Notes under the pieces: model-generated
Databases searched by the model: none
What the model was told of the DNA's origin: nothing
Seen by the model: the letters and a program-made list of their open reading frames with translations, nothing else
Assembly: GCA_023425615.1 (NCBI GenBank)
Contig: JAFACJ010000302.1
Span: 1-6,073 of the forward strand
DNA from: Actinomycetes bacterium
GTDB taxonomy: Bacteria; Actinomycetota; Actinomycetes; Streptosporangiales; Streptosporangiaceae
Direction of reading: 5' to 3'
Length of the DNA stretch: 6,073 nucleotides
In this document: positions 1 through 5,799 of the stretch, one piece after another
Layout: each line of letters starts with the position of its first letter
Numbering within the stretch: position 1 is the stretch's first letter
Translations under genes and position numbers: made by a program

Positions 1-363
1 CTGCGTGCCGCGCGCCGCGCCTGGCCCGCCGAACGGCAGCTGCCCGACGCGCCCGCCGGACCGCGGACCAGGATCCATCCGATGGGCGACGGCCTGGAGA
101 TCGTCGAGGCCGACGGACGGCGCTGGGTCGCATGCGCCTGCGGTCGCGTGCTGTCCCCGGCGGATGAGCCGTGGCGCGCGTACGCCGCGCTGGAGACCGG
201 CTTCGACGTGCACGAGTTCGGCCACGCCACCCGGCTGGACGCGGAACTGGAGCTGCGCCGCTACGCCTGTCCCTCCTGCGGGCGCCTCCAGGCCACCGAC
301 GTCGTCCGCAGGGGCGGCGCGCATCTCGACGACATCAGGTTCCTGGCCGGAAGGGAGGAGTGA
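1..363 (+). CDS. Acetone/acetophenone carboxylase gamma-subunit-like zinc-ribbon protein, probably 5'-partial
   Basis: Small protein with a CxC...CxxC cysteine arrangement: C18, C20, C63 and C66 counted from the ATG at 82. The motif context (DGRRW-VACACG, then RRYACPSCG) matches what I know of the acetone carboxylase gamma subunit family, a small metal-binding subunit of ATP-dependent ketone carboxylases. The pairs probably bind zinc (inference). The frame is open back to base 1, so the gene may start outside the window, perhaps as the tail of a hydantoinase-B-type carboxylase subunit fused to the gamma domain. The alternative is a separate 93-residue protein starting at ATG 82, with a modest AGGA at 70-73 eight bases upstream. 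No other frame shows a credible upstream gene end before 82. The stop overlaps the next start (TGATG), so translation is probably coupled to the dioxygenase gene. Family assignment is moderately sure; the true start is not. Confidence 0.68.
   Translation: MRAARRAWPAERQLPDAPAGPRTRIHPMGDGLEIVEADGRRWVACACGRVLSPADEPWRAYAALETGFDVHEFGHATRLDAELELRRYACPSCGRLQATDVVRRGGAHLDDIRFLAGREE
353..360 (+). promoter_or_regulatory. Strong ribosome binding site fixing the LigB-type start
   Basis: GGGAGGAG sits just inside the end of the preceding gene and places a GGAGG core four bases before the ATG at 363. It supports that start over the upstream in-frame ATG at 171, which would force a long overlap with the zinc-ribbon gene. 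Confidence 0.7.
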
Positions 364-1181
364 TGGGACGTCTCGCCTTGGCCGCGGCGACCTCCCACGT
401 GGGGGCGATCGTCAAGAACGCGCAGGCGGACCCGGAGGTCTCCGGTGTCCTGCACGACGCCTGGCGGCGGCTCGACGCCGAGATCGCCGCCGCCCGCCTG
501 GACGCCGTCGTCGTCGCGGCCACCGACCACTACGAGACGTTCGGGCTGGAGAACTACCCGGCCTTCTGTCTCGGCATGGCCGAGGAACACCGCGGATGGG
601 CGGAGTTCGGCAACCCCGGGGGAACCGTGCCCGGCCGCCCCGAACTGGCCGAAGCGCTGCTCAAGGGGCTCACCGAGCGCGGGTTCGAGCTCGCGCGCTC
701 CCACACCATGGCGCTGGACCACAGCTTCATGGTCCCGCTGGCCAAACTGCCCTCGGCCGCCGCGGCGGGGGTCATCCCGCTGTTCGTCAACTGCAACACC
801 CCGCCGCTGCCGACCCTGGACCGCTGCCACGCCCTCGGCGCCGCACTGCGCGACACCGTCCGCGCGCTGCCGGGAGACGCCAGGATCGGTGTCATCGGCA
901 CCGGCGGCCTGTCCCACTGGGTGGGGCTGCCGCGCTTCGGCGAGATCAACGAGGAGTTCGACACCCGGCTCCTCGACCTCCTGCGGGAGGGCCGGGTCGC
1001 GGAGATCATGACCTGGGACGACGCCCGCATCCTGGACGAGGCGGGCAACGGGGCACTGGAGATCCGCACCTGGCTGGTCGCCGCGGGCGCGGCGGGCGGA
1101 CCGGCACGCGTCCACGCCTACCGGCCCATGCCCGCCTGGACCGTCGGCATCGGCATCAGCGGATTCGAGGTGGCGCCATGA
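363..1181 (+). CDS. Class III extradiol ring-cleavage dioxygenase, catalytic (LigB-type) subunit
   Basis: A 272-residue protein of the LigB superfamily, non-haem Fe(II) enzymes that open catecholic rings with O2. The residues known from protocatechuate 4,5-dioxygenase LigB have matching counterparts by eye. H12 (TSH), H56 (TDHYETF) and E233 (GALEIRTW) would be the iron ligands. H185 in the GTGGLSHW motif would be the catalytic base, and H120 in the ALDHSFMVPL motif is also conserved. H12 falls at the same residue number as in LigB. INEEFD at 195-200 is a further family motif. The start at 363 overlaps the previous stop and has a strong Shine-Dalgarno. The stop overlaps the next gene, which encodes the LigA-type partner; this argues against the related MEMO/AMMECR proteins. 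Likely cytoplasmic. The substrate (protocatechuate, gallate, a substituted catechol or another dihydroxyaromatic) cannot be told from the sequence. Confidence 0.9.
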   Translation: MGRLALAAATSHVGAIVKNAQADPEVSGVLHDAWRRLDAEIAAARLDAVVVAATDHYETFGLENYPAFCLGMAEEHRGWAEFGNPGGTVPGRPELAEALLKGLTERGFELARSHTMALDHSFMVPLAKLPSAAAAGVIPLFVNCNTPPLPTLDRCHALGAALRDTVRALPGDARIGVIGTGGLSHWVGLPRFGEINEEFDTRLLDLLREGRVAEIMTWDDARILDEAGNGALEIRTWLVAAGAAGGPARVHAYRPMPAWTVGIGISGFEVAP

Positions 1182-1435
1182 GCGTCGTCGGCCTCAACCG
1201 CCTGGCACGGGAACTGGAGCACGCCCCCGGACTGCTCGACGCCTTCCGCGCCGCGCCCGGACCCGTCCTGGCCGGCTACCCGCTCACCCCGCGGGAGCGG
1301 CTGGCGGTCACCCGCAAGGACGCGGCATGGCTGCTCGACCACGGGATGAACCCCGTGGCGCTGCGCAACCTCATGGTCGTCCTCGGCGTGGCGCACCAGG
1401 ACATGTACGCGCCGCCCGCTCCGGACGGGGCCTGA
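1178..1435 (+). CDS. LigA-type small (alpha) subunit of extradiol dioxygenase
   Basis: An 85-residue, largely helical protein resembling the LigA domain of protocatechuate 4,5-dioxygenase. In LigAB the alpha subunit packs over the active site of LigB and helps form the substrate pocket. Recognisable features are the YPLTPRERLAV segment (about residues 34-44, matching YPLTEEEREAV-like sequence in LigA) and the helix LRNLMVVLGVAHQDMY (about 62-77) near the C terminus. The protein is shorter than LigA of Sphingobium and close to the bare domain. The ATG overlaps the upstream stop as ATGA, with GAGG at 1167-1170 seven bases upstream, implying coupled synthesis and a heteromeric enzyme. The gene order is catalytic subunit first, the reverse of the classical ligA-ligB order. 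The frame is open far upstream (to base 5), but that part is a shadow of the two preceding genes. Confidence 0.82.
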   Translation: MSVVGLNRLARELEHAPGLLDAFRAAPGPVLAGYPLTPRERLAVTRKDAAWLLDHGMNPVALRNLMVVLGVAHQDMYAPPAPDGA

Positions 1436-1453
1436 CATGCACGCTTTGGACTC

Positions 1454-1460
1454 GGAGGAA
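1454..1460 (+). promoter_or_regulatory. Ribosome binding site favouring the GTG start of the ABC ATPase
   Basis: GGAGGAA ends six bases before GTG 1467, an excellent Shine-Dalgarno and spacing. The upstream candidate ATG at 1437 has only a GGACGGGG-like site at 1423-1430. The GTG also gives the usual short N terminus of this family (about seven residues before the first strand). Confidence 0.6.
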
Positions 1461-1466
1461 CGCCAG

Positions 1467-2951
1467 GTGGCGCCGGTACTGGAGCTGCGCGACGTGCGCA
1501 AGGCGTTCGGCGGCGCGCAGGCGCTGGCAGGCGTCGACTTCACGCTGCTGCCGGGCGAGGTGCACGCCGTCGTCGGGATGAACGGGGCCGGCAAGTCGAC
1601 GCTCGTCGAGATGATCTGCGGCTCGTTCACCCCGGACGGCGGGGACATCCTCATCGACGGGGAGCGGCAGGCCGCGCTCACCCCGCGCCGCGCCCACGCG
1701 GCGGGGGTGAGCATCGTCCACCAGAGGCGCACCCTGGTGGACGGCCTGACGGTGGCCGAGAACCTCCTGCTGGGCAGGCTCCCCACCCGCGCCGGACGGG
1801 TGCTGTGGAGGCGGGCGCGCGAGGAGGCGACGCGGGCCCTCGACGGGCTCGGCATCGACATCGCGCCGGACGCGGTCGCCGGGACCCTCGGCCCCGCCGA
1901 GCAGACCCTCGTGGAGATCGCCCGTGAGGTCGACCTCGGGGGCCGGGTGCTGATCCTGGACGAGCCGACCGCCTCCCTGGGCGGCCGCGACGCCCAGCGG
2001 ATCCACCGCCTGGTGCGCACGCTGCGCGACCGGGGGACGGCGATCGTCTACATCTCCCACCACCTCGACGAGGTGCTCGACCTCGCCGACCGCATCACGG
2101 TGATGCGAGACGGCCGCGTGGCAGCCACGGCGCGCTCCGCGGAACTCGACATGCCCGCGCTGATCCGCTCCATGGTCGGCGACCGGTCCGTGCACGAACG
2201 CCGCGGCACGAGCCGGACTCCCGGCGAGCCGGTACTGGAGCTGTCCGGGCTGCGCGGAGGACGGCTGCACGCGTTCGACCTGACGGTCAGGGCCGGAGAG
2301 GTCGTGGCGGTCCTCGGACCCGCCGGGGACGGCCAGTCCGAGCTGTTCCGGCTGCTCACCGGGCTGCGCCGGACGGAAGGCGGCCGGGTCGCGGTGAACG
2401 GCGCGCAGATCCCGCCGGGGAACGTCGGTGCGGCCCTCGCCGCGGGCCTGAGATGCGTCACCGGCGACCGGCTGTCCTACGGGCTCGTGCCCGGCCTCAG
2501 CGTCAACGAGAACCTCGACCTCGTCCGCAGGGGGCGGCTCCGCCCTTGGCTGGTGCGCTGGCGCGAGGTACACGCCGAGGGGAGACGGGCCAGGGAGCGC
2601 TACGGCGTCACCACCATCCAGGAGAACCCGCCCGTGTCCACGCTTTCCGGCGGAAACCAGCAGAAGGTACTGCTCTCGGCGTGGCTCGACGGCGACACGG
2701 CCGCCTGCCTCCTGGAGGAGCCGACCAACGGCGTGGACGTCGCCGCCAAGGCCGACATCCACCGCGTCGTCGAGGACCTCGCGGAGCGGGGAGCCGCCGT
2801 CCTGCTCGGCTCCTCCGACGTCGATGAGGTGGTCCGGCTCGCCGACCGCGTCGTCGTCGTGCGCTCAGGGCGGATCGTCGCCGACCTGCCCATGGACCGG
2901 GTGACCCGGGACGACCTCGTGACCCTCACCGCTGGCGGAGACCAGGCATGA
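1467..2951 (+). CDS. Sugar-type (RbsA-like, CUT2) ABC importer ATPase with two nucleotide-binding domains
   Basis: From GTG 1467 this is 494 residues, the usual length for RbsA-type double ATPases; ATG 1437 would add ten. Domain 1 (about 1-240) has Walker A GMNGAGKST (37-45), Q-loop Q86, a degenerate signature LGPAEQ (141-146), Walker B VLILDEP with D165/E166, and H-loop H198. Domain 2 (about 255-494) has a Walker A remnant GPAGDGQSE (284-292) without the lysine, an intact signature LSGGNQQ (393-399), and a Walker B reading LLEEP with glutamate (E417) where aspartate is usual. This asymmetry is normal for the family: one composite site (domain 1 Walker A with domain 2 signature) should hydrolyse ATP while the other is structural. 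Acts at the inner face of the membrane. The stop overlaps the permease start (ATGA). Substrate specificity lies with the permease and binding protein, not here. Confidence 0.92.
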   Translation: MAPVLELRDVRKAFGGAQALAGVDFTLLPGEVHAVVGMNGAGKSTLVEMICGSFTPDGGDILIDGERQAALTPRRAHAAGVSIVHQRRTLVDGLTVAENLLLGRLPTRAGRVLWRRAREEATRALDGLGIDIAPDAVAGTLGPAEQTLVEIAREVDLGGRVLILDEPTASLGGRDAQRIHRLVRTLRDRGTAIVYISHHLDEVLDLADRITVMRDGRVAATARSAELDMPALIRSMVGDRSVHERRGTSRTPGEPVLELSGLRGGRLHAFDLTVRAGEVVAVLGPAGDGQSELFRLLTGLRRTEGGRVAVNGAQIPPGNVGAALAAGLRCVTGDRLSYGLVPGLSVNENLDLVRRGRLRPWLVRWREVHAEGRRARERYGVTTIQENPPVSTLSGGNQQKVLLSAWLDGDTAACLLEEPTNGVDVAAKADIHRVVEDLAERGAAVLLGSSDVDEVVRLADRVVVVRSGRIVADLPMDRVTRDDLVTLTAGGDQA

Positions 2952-3922
2952 CCGCACTCACCGCGCTGAGAGGACGGACCCGCCTCACGCCGCCGGCCGG
3001 GGTCTCCCGGCACGCCGGCCTGCTGACGGTGCTCCTCCTCATCGGCACCGTCACCGCGCTCAAGAGCGACGCGTTCCTGACCGGCCCGAACCTCCTCAAC
3101 GTCTCCCAGCAGATCGCGGTCGTCGCCGTCCTCGCGGCGGGGCTGACCCTCCTCATGACGGCGGGCGGCATCGACTTCTCCCTCGGCGCCATCGCGGCGC
3201 TCGCCCACGGCGTGGTCGCCCAACTCATCGCCGCCGGCCTCGGCGAGTGGACGGCCGTGGGCCTGGCGCTCGCGCTCGGCGCCGCCATCGGCCTTGCCAA
3301 CGGGCTCGTGGTGACGCTGCTGAAGGTCGTGCCGTTCGTGGCGACGCTGGCCACGTCCACCATCCTCGGCGGCGCCGCCCTCCTCGTCATCGACGGCAAG
3401 AGCGTCTCCATCGGCGAGCACCTGGTCTCCCTCGGCTTCGGCGAGGTCGCGGGCGCCATCCCCGCCCTGGTCGTCATCGCCGTCGCCGTCTGCGTCGCGG
3501 CCGGACTGGTCCTGCGCTGGACCGCGTTCGGACGCAACGCCTTCGCGATCGGCGGCAACGAGAACGCCGCGCGCCTCGCGGGGATCCCCGTCGTCCGCAC
3601 CAAGCTGCTGCTCTACACCCTCGGCGGCCTGCTCGCCGCGCTCGGCGGCGTGATGCTCGTCGCCAGGCTCGGCGCGGCCAGCCCCGGCACCGGCGGCCTG
3701 CACCTGGAGCTCACCGTGGTCGCCGCGGTCGTCATCGGCGGCACCGCCCTGCACGGCGGCAGCGGCACCCTCGTCGGCACCGTCCTCGGCGTCGTGCTCC
3801 TCGGCGTGGTCGCCAACTCCCTCAACCTGCTCCAGATCAACGCCCACTACCAGGACGTGGCACTGGGCGCCGTGCTGCTCATCGCGGCCATCACCAACCA
3901 CCTGCGCGGCAGTTCCCACTGA
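2948..3922 (+). CDS. RbsC-like ABC transporter permease
   Basis: A 324-residue, strongly hydrophobic protein of the branched-chain/ribose-type permease family (BPD_transp_2). Hydrophobic stretches likely to span the membrane lie near 24-38, 54-72, 80-97, 102-124, 128-148, 170-190, 218-240, 254-266, 274-293 and 303-317. Family hallmarks are GGIDFSLG (73-80, cf. GGIDLSVG), GRNAFAIGGNENAARLAGI (195-213), and the loop VIGGTALHGGSGTLVGTVLG (262-281), which contacts the ATPase. It overlaps the ATPase gene by four bases, with GGAG at 2937-2940 as ribosome binding site. There is one permease gene, so a homodimeric channel as in the ribose system is expected. The length is ordinary and nothing looks broken. 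Confidence 0.92.
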   Translation: MTALTALRGRTRLTPPAGVSRHAGLLTVLLLIGTVTALKSDAFLTGPNLLNVSQQIAVVAVLAAGLTLLMTAGGIDFSLGAIAALAHGVVAQLIAAGLGEWTAVGLALALGAAIGLANGLVVTLLKVVPFVATLATSTILGGAALLVIDGKSVSIGEHLVSLGFGEVAGAIPALVVIAVAVCVAAGLVLRWTAFGRNAFAIGGNENAARLAGIPVVRTKLLLYTLGGLLAALGGVMLVARLGAASPGTGGLHLELTVVAAVVIGGTALHGGSGTLVGTVLGVVLLGVVANSLNLLQINAHYQDVALGAVLLIAAITNHLRGSSH

Positions 3923-3935
3923 GCGCGGGCCGCTC
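3921..3935 (+). repeat. Short inverted repeat at the end of the permease gene
   Basis: GAGCG (3921-3925) and CGCTC (3931-3935) are perfect complements around a five-base spacer, starting inside the permease stop codon. There is no following T-run, so it is not a convincing terminator. It could act as a weak RNA stem in the only sizeable gap of the operon, or be chance in GC-rich DNA. Confidence 0.35.
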
Positions 3936-3955
3936 CTCACCCTCCCACCCCTCGA

Positions 3956-3971
3956 CAATCCAGAAGGATTG
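3956..3971 (+). promoter_or_regulatory. Perfect inverted repeat overlapping the binding-protein ribosome binding site
   Basis: CAATCC (3956-3961), loop AGAA (3962-3965), GGATTG (3966-3971). The Shine-Dalgarno GAAGGA (3963-3968) that serves ATG 3974 lies in the loop and the 3' arm, so folding would partly hide it. As DNA, the 16-bp palindrome could instead be a regulator site. The arms are unusually AT-rich for this window, which makes chance less likely than for the all-GC repeats. The function is inference. Confidence 0.45.
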
Positions 3972-3973
3972 AC

Positions 3974-4951
3974 ATGTTCGCCATCTCCAGCAGGGACCAC
4001 CTCCCCAGACGCGCCGCCGCCCTCTCCCTGGCCGCCGGACTCGCCCTCGCGGGCTGCTCCGTCGACGAGGGAGGCCAGACGGCAGGGCCCGTCGCCTCGG
4101 CCGGGAAGCTGACGATCGGCTTCGTCAACGGCAACTCCATCGAGTTCCACACCTGCCTCCAGCGGTCCATGCAGGCGCGCGCCGCCCAGGCCGGCGTCAC
4201 CCTCCTGACCGCCAACTCGGCGATGGACCCCGCCAAGGAGCTCTCCAACATCGACGACATGATCGTCAAGAAGGTCGACGCGATCGTCGTGCAGACGGTC
4301 AACATCGACTCCCTCGAAGGCGGCATCGGCCGCGCCAACCGGGCGGGCATCCCGATCTTCCTCACCTCGGTCGCCGCCGTCGACCAGAGCAAGATCCTCG
4401 GCGCTGTCGTCACCGACGTGCAGAAGGTCGGCCGCGAGCTGGGCGCCTGGCTGGTGAAGGACAGCGGCGGCAAGCCCGTCGAGGTCGGCATCATCGGCGG
4501 GGCCCCCGGCGCGGCGGCGGACCTGATGAACGACGCCTTCAAGAAGAGCCTCGGCGACGCGGCGAAGGTCGTGTTCGACCAGCCCGCGCTCTGGCAGCGC
4601 GCCAAGGCGCAGGACGTCGCCGACAACCTCCTCCAGGCGCGTCCCCGCCTCTCCTATGTGTTCGTCCACAACGAGGACATGGCCTTCGGCGCCCTCGCCG
4701 CGTTCAAGGCCGCCGGACGCGACGACATCAAGATCCTCACCAACGGCGGAAGCGAGGCCGGCGTCAAGGCCGTCCAGGACGGGGAGTTCGCGGTCACGGT
4801 CAGCAACACGCCGAAGAGCGTCGGTGAGATGGCCGTCGACAACGTCGTCGGCCTGCTGCGCGGCAAGCCGGACGTGCAGAAGATCGCCACCGTCCCCGAC
4901 ACCGTCGTCACCAGCGAGAATGCGAGTCAAGCACCGCCCTACTGCTCGTGA
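3974..4951 (+). CDS. RbsB-like (Peripla_BP_4) lipoprotein substrate-binding protein
   Basis: A 325-residue extracytoplasmic binding protein that would deliver ligand to the adjacent permease. The N terminus has arginines (R12, R13), a hydrophobic stretch (14-27) and lipobox LAGC, so C28 should be lipid-anchored after cleavage. The mature part has the type I periplasmic-binding fold pattern: KLTIGFVNG (45-53), DPAKELSNIDDMIVKKVDAIVVQ (85-107 region), VGIIGGAPGAAAD (171-183), VHNEDMAFGALAAF (231-244) and a C-terminal half ending TVVTSENAS. N233 matches a ribose-binding residue (N190 of E. coli RbsB), but the RbsB arginines (R90, R141), D215 and Q235 have no counterparts by eye, suggesting a non-sugar ligand. 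C61 and C324, besides the lipobox cysteine, might form a disulfide. It lies 51 bases after the permease gene with an RBS inside an inverted repeat, and 7 bases before the regulator gene. Confidence 0.9.
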   Translation: MFAISSRDHLPRRAAALSLAAGLALAGCSVDEGGQTAGPVASAGKLTIGFVNGNSIEFHTCLQRSMQARAAQAGVTLLTANSAMDPAKELSNIDDMIVKKVDAIVVQTVNIDSLEGGIGRANRAGIPIFLTSVAAVDQSKILGAVVTDVQKVGRELGAWLVKDSGGKPVEVGIIGGAPGAAADLMNDAFKKSLGDAAKVVFDQPALWQRAKAQDVADNLLQARPRLSYVFVHNEDMAFGALAAFKAAGRDDIKILTNGGSEAGVKAVQDGEFAVTVSNTPKSVGEMAVDNVVGLLRGKPDVQKIATVPDTVVTSENASQAPPYCS

Positions 4952-4958
4952 GGCACCC

Positions 4959-5783
4959 ATGAACGACTCTTCCCGCTCCTCCTCCGGCGCCGCCGCGGAC
5001 GGCGGTCCGCGCCGCCGCGGGGTCCGCTCGGTGGACCGGGCGCTGGACGTGCTCAGCGCGTTCAGCGCCGCCCACCCCCGCTTCCAGCTCTCGGAGCTGG
5101 CCGAGGCGGCAGGGGTGCCCAAGACCAGCACCCACCGCATCGCGGTGACCCTCGTGGAACGCGGATTCCTCCGGCAGGAGGCGGACGGCTCCTACGTCCT
5201 GGGCAACCGCCTGCTGGAGCTGGGCAGCCTCGTCTCGGCCACGACCGCGCTGGCGCATCTGACCCAGGGCGTCGCCGAGGAGCTCATCCGCTCCACCGGC
5301 GAGACCGTGCTCGTCGCCGAGATCGACTGGCGCGCCCGGTCGCGGCTCATCACCGGCAAGCGCGCGGCGCCGCACTCGCCGGAGTCGCTGTCACCGCTCG
5401 GCAGGCGCTCGATGCTGGCGAACGGCTGCATCAGCCGCGCCATCCTCAGCGGCCTGGCACCGGAGGAGAGCGGGGAGGTCGTCTCGACGCTGCCGCTGGC
5501 GCAGCGCACACCCGCCAGCATCACCGACCCGGCCGAGCTCCTGCGCGAGATCGACGTCTGCAGGAGGTACGGCTACGCCGTCGAGGTCGGCGAGTTCATC
5601 ATCGGCATCGCCGGCGTCGCGGTACCCGTCATGGTCGCCGGGCGCCCCGCCGGAGCGGTCGCGGTGTGCGGGCACATGGCGCGCATGCCGCGACGGCGGC
5701 TCGAAGCCCTCGGCACCCACATCAAGCACCTGCTCGGCCGCGCCGCGGCCGCGCAGCCACCGGGCCCGCCCAGAGCGGGCTGA
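4959..5783 (+). CDS. IclR-family transcriptional regulator
   Basis: A 274-residue protein with the two-domain IclR plan. After a low-complexity N-terminal tail (1-20), a winged helix-turn-helix occupies about 22-80, with LSELAEAAGVPKTSTHRIAV (44-63) as the HTH and YVLGNRLLELG as the wing and linker. The effector-binding domain covers about 100-258, with the C-terminal family pattern EFIIGIAGVAVPV (212-224) followed by GRPAGAVAVCG (228-238). IclR proteins act as dimers/tetramers that bind aromatic or small organic acids and control nearby catabolic genes. The start is seven bases after the binding-protein stop, with GAGG at 4950-4953 as ribosome binding site. The gene points the same way as the operon rather than divergently, so it is probably co-transcribed with its targets and may regulate its own production. 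The effector is unknown. The C terminus is a proline/alanine-rich tail with no obvious role. Confidence 0.92.
   Translation: MNDSSRSSSGAAADGGPRRRGVRSVDRALDVLSAFSAAHPRFQLSELAEAAGVPKTSTHRIAVTLVERGFLRQEADGSYVLGNRLLELGSLVSATTALAHLTQGVAEELIRSTGETVLVAEIDWRARSRLITGKRAAPHSPESLSPLGRRSMLANGCISRAILSGLAPEESGEVVSTLPLAQRTPASITDPAELLREIDVCRRYGYAVEVGEFIIGIAGVAVPVMVAGRPAGAVAVCGHMARMPRRRLEALGTHIKHLLGRAAAAQPPGPPRAG
5764..5780 (+). repeat. GC-rich inverted repeat at the end of the IclR gene
   Basis: GCCCGC (5764-5769), spacer CCAGA, GCGGGC (5775-5780), a perfect six-base stem ending just before the TGA stop. No T-run follows and the next gene starts 16 bases after the stop, so I would not call it a terminator. 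A mild transcript-stabilising or attenuating stem is possible, as is chance in GC-rich DNA. Confidence 0.35.
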
Positions 5784-5799
5784 TCCCCACGGAGAAGAC

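Noticed and set aside
363..1181. MEMO/AMMECR-type interpretation of the LigB-fold protein
   Set aside because: The full set of dioxygenase iron ligands and the catalytic histidine is present, and the next gene encodes the LigA partner.
5..1435. Long + strand open frame of 476 codons ending with the LigA-like sequence
   Set aside because: Only the last 85 codons match a family. The earlier part is arginine/proline-rich translation out of frame with the zinc-ribbon and LigB genes, typical of GC-rich shadows.
1371..2762. 463-codon - strand frame across the ATPase gene
   Set aside because: Antisense to intact ABC motifs, with no recognisable domain; a shadow frame.
3247..3972. 241-codon + strand frame inside the permease gene
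   Set aside because: Extremely arginine-rich, out of frame with clear membrane segments of the permease, and no good ribosome site.
3969..3974. TTGACA resembling a -35 promoter box before the binding-protein gene
   Set aside because: It overlaps the start codon and no -10-like element is found at the right distance inside the coding region, so it could not serve this gene's start.
2600..5140. 846-codon open frame on the - strand
   Set aside because: It lies antisense to four well-supported genes and reads as low-complexity D/E/G/A/R-rich sequence without recognisable motifs, as expected from stop-poor GC-rich DNA.
5764..5780. Possible rho-independent terminator after the IclR gene
   Set aside because: The stem lies within the coding end, lacks a T-run, and the next gene begins only 16 bases after the stop with its own ribosome site.
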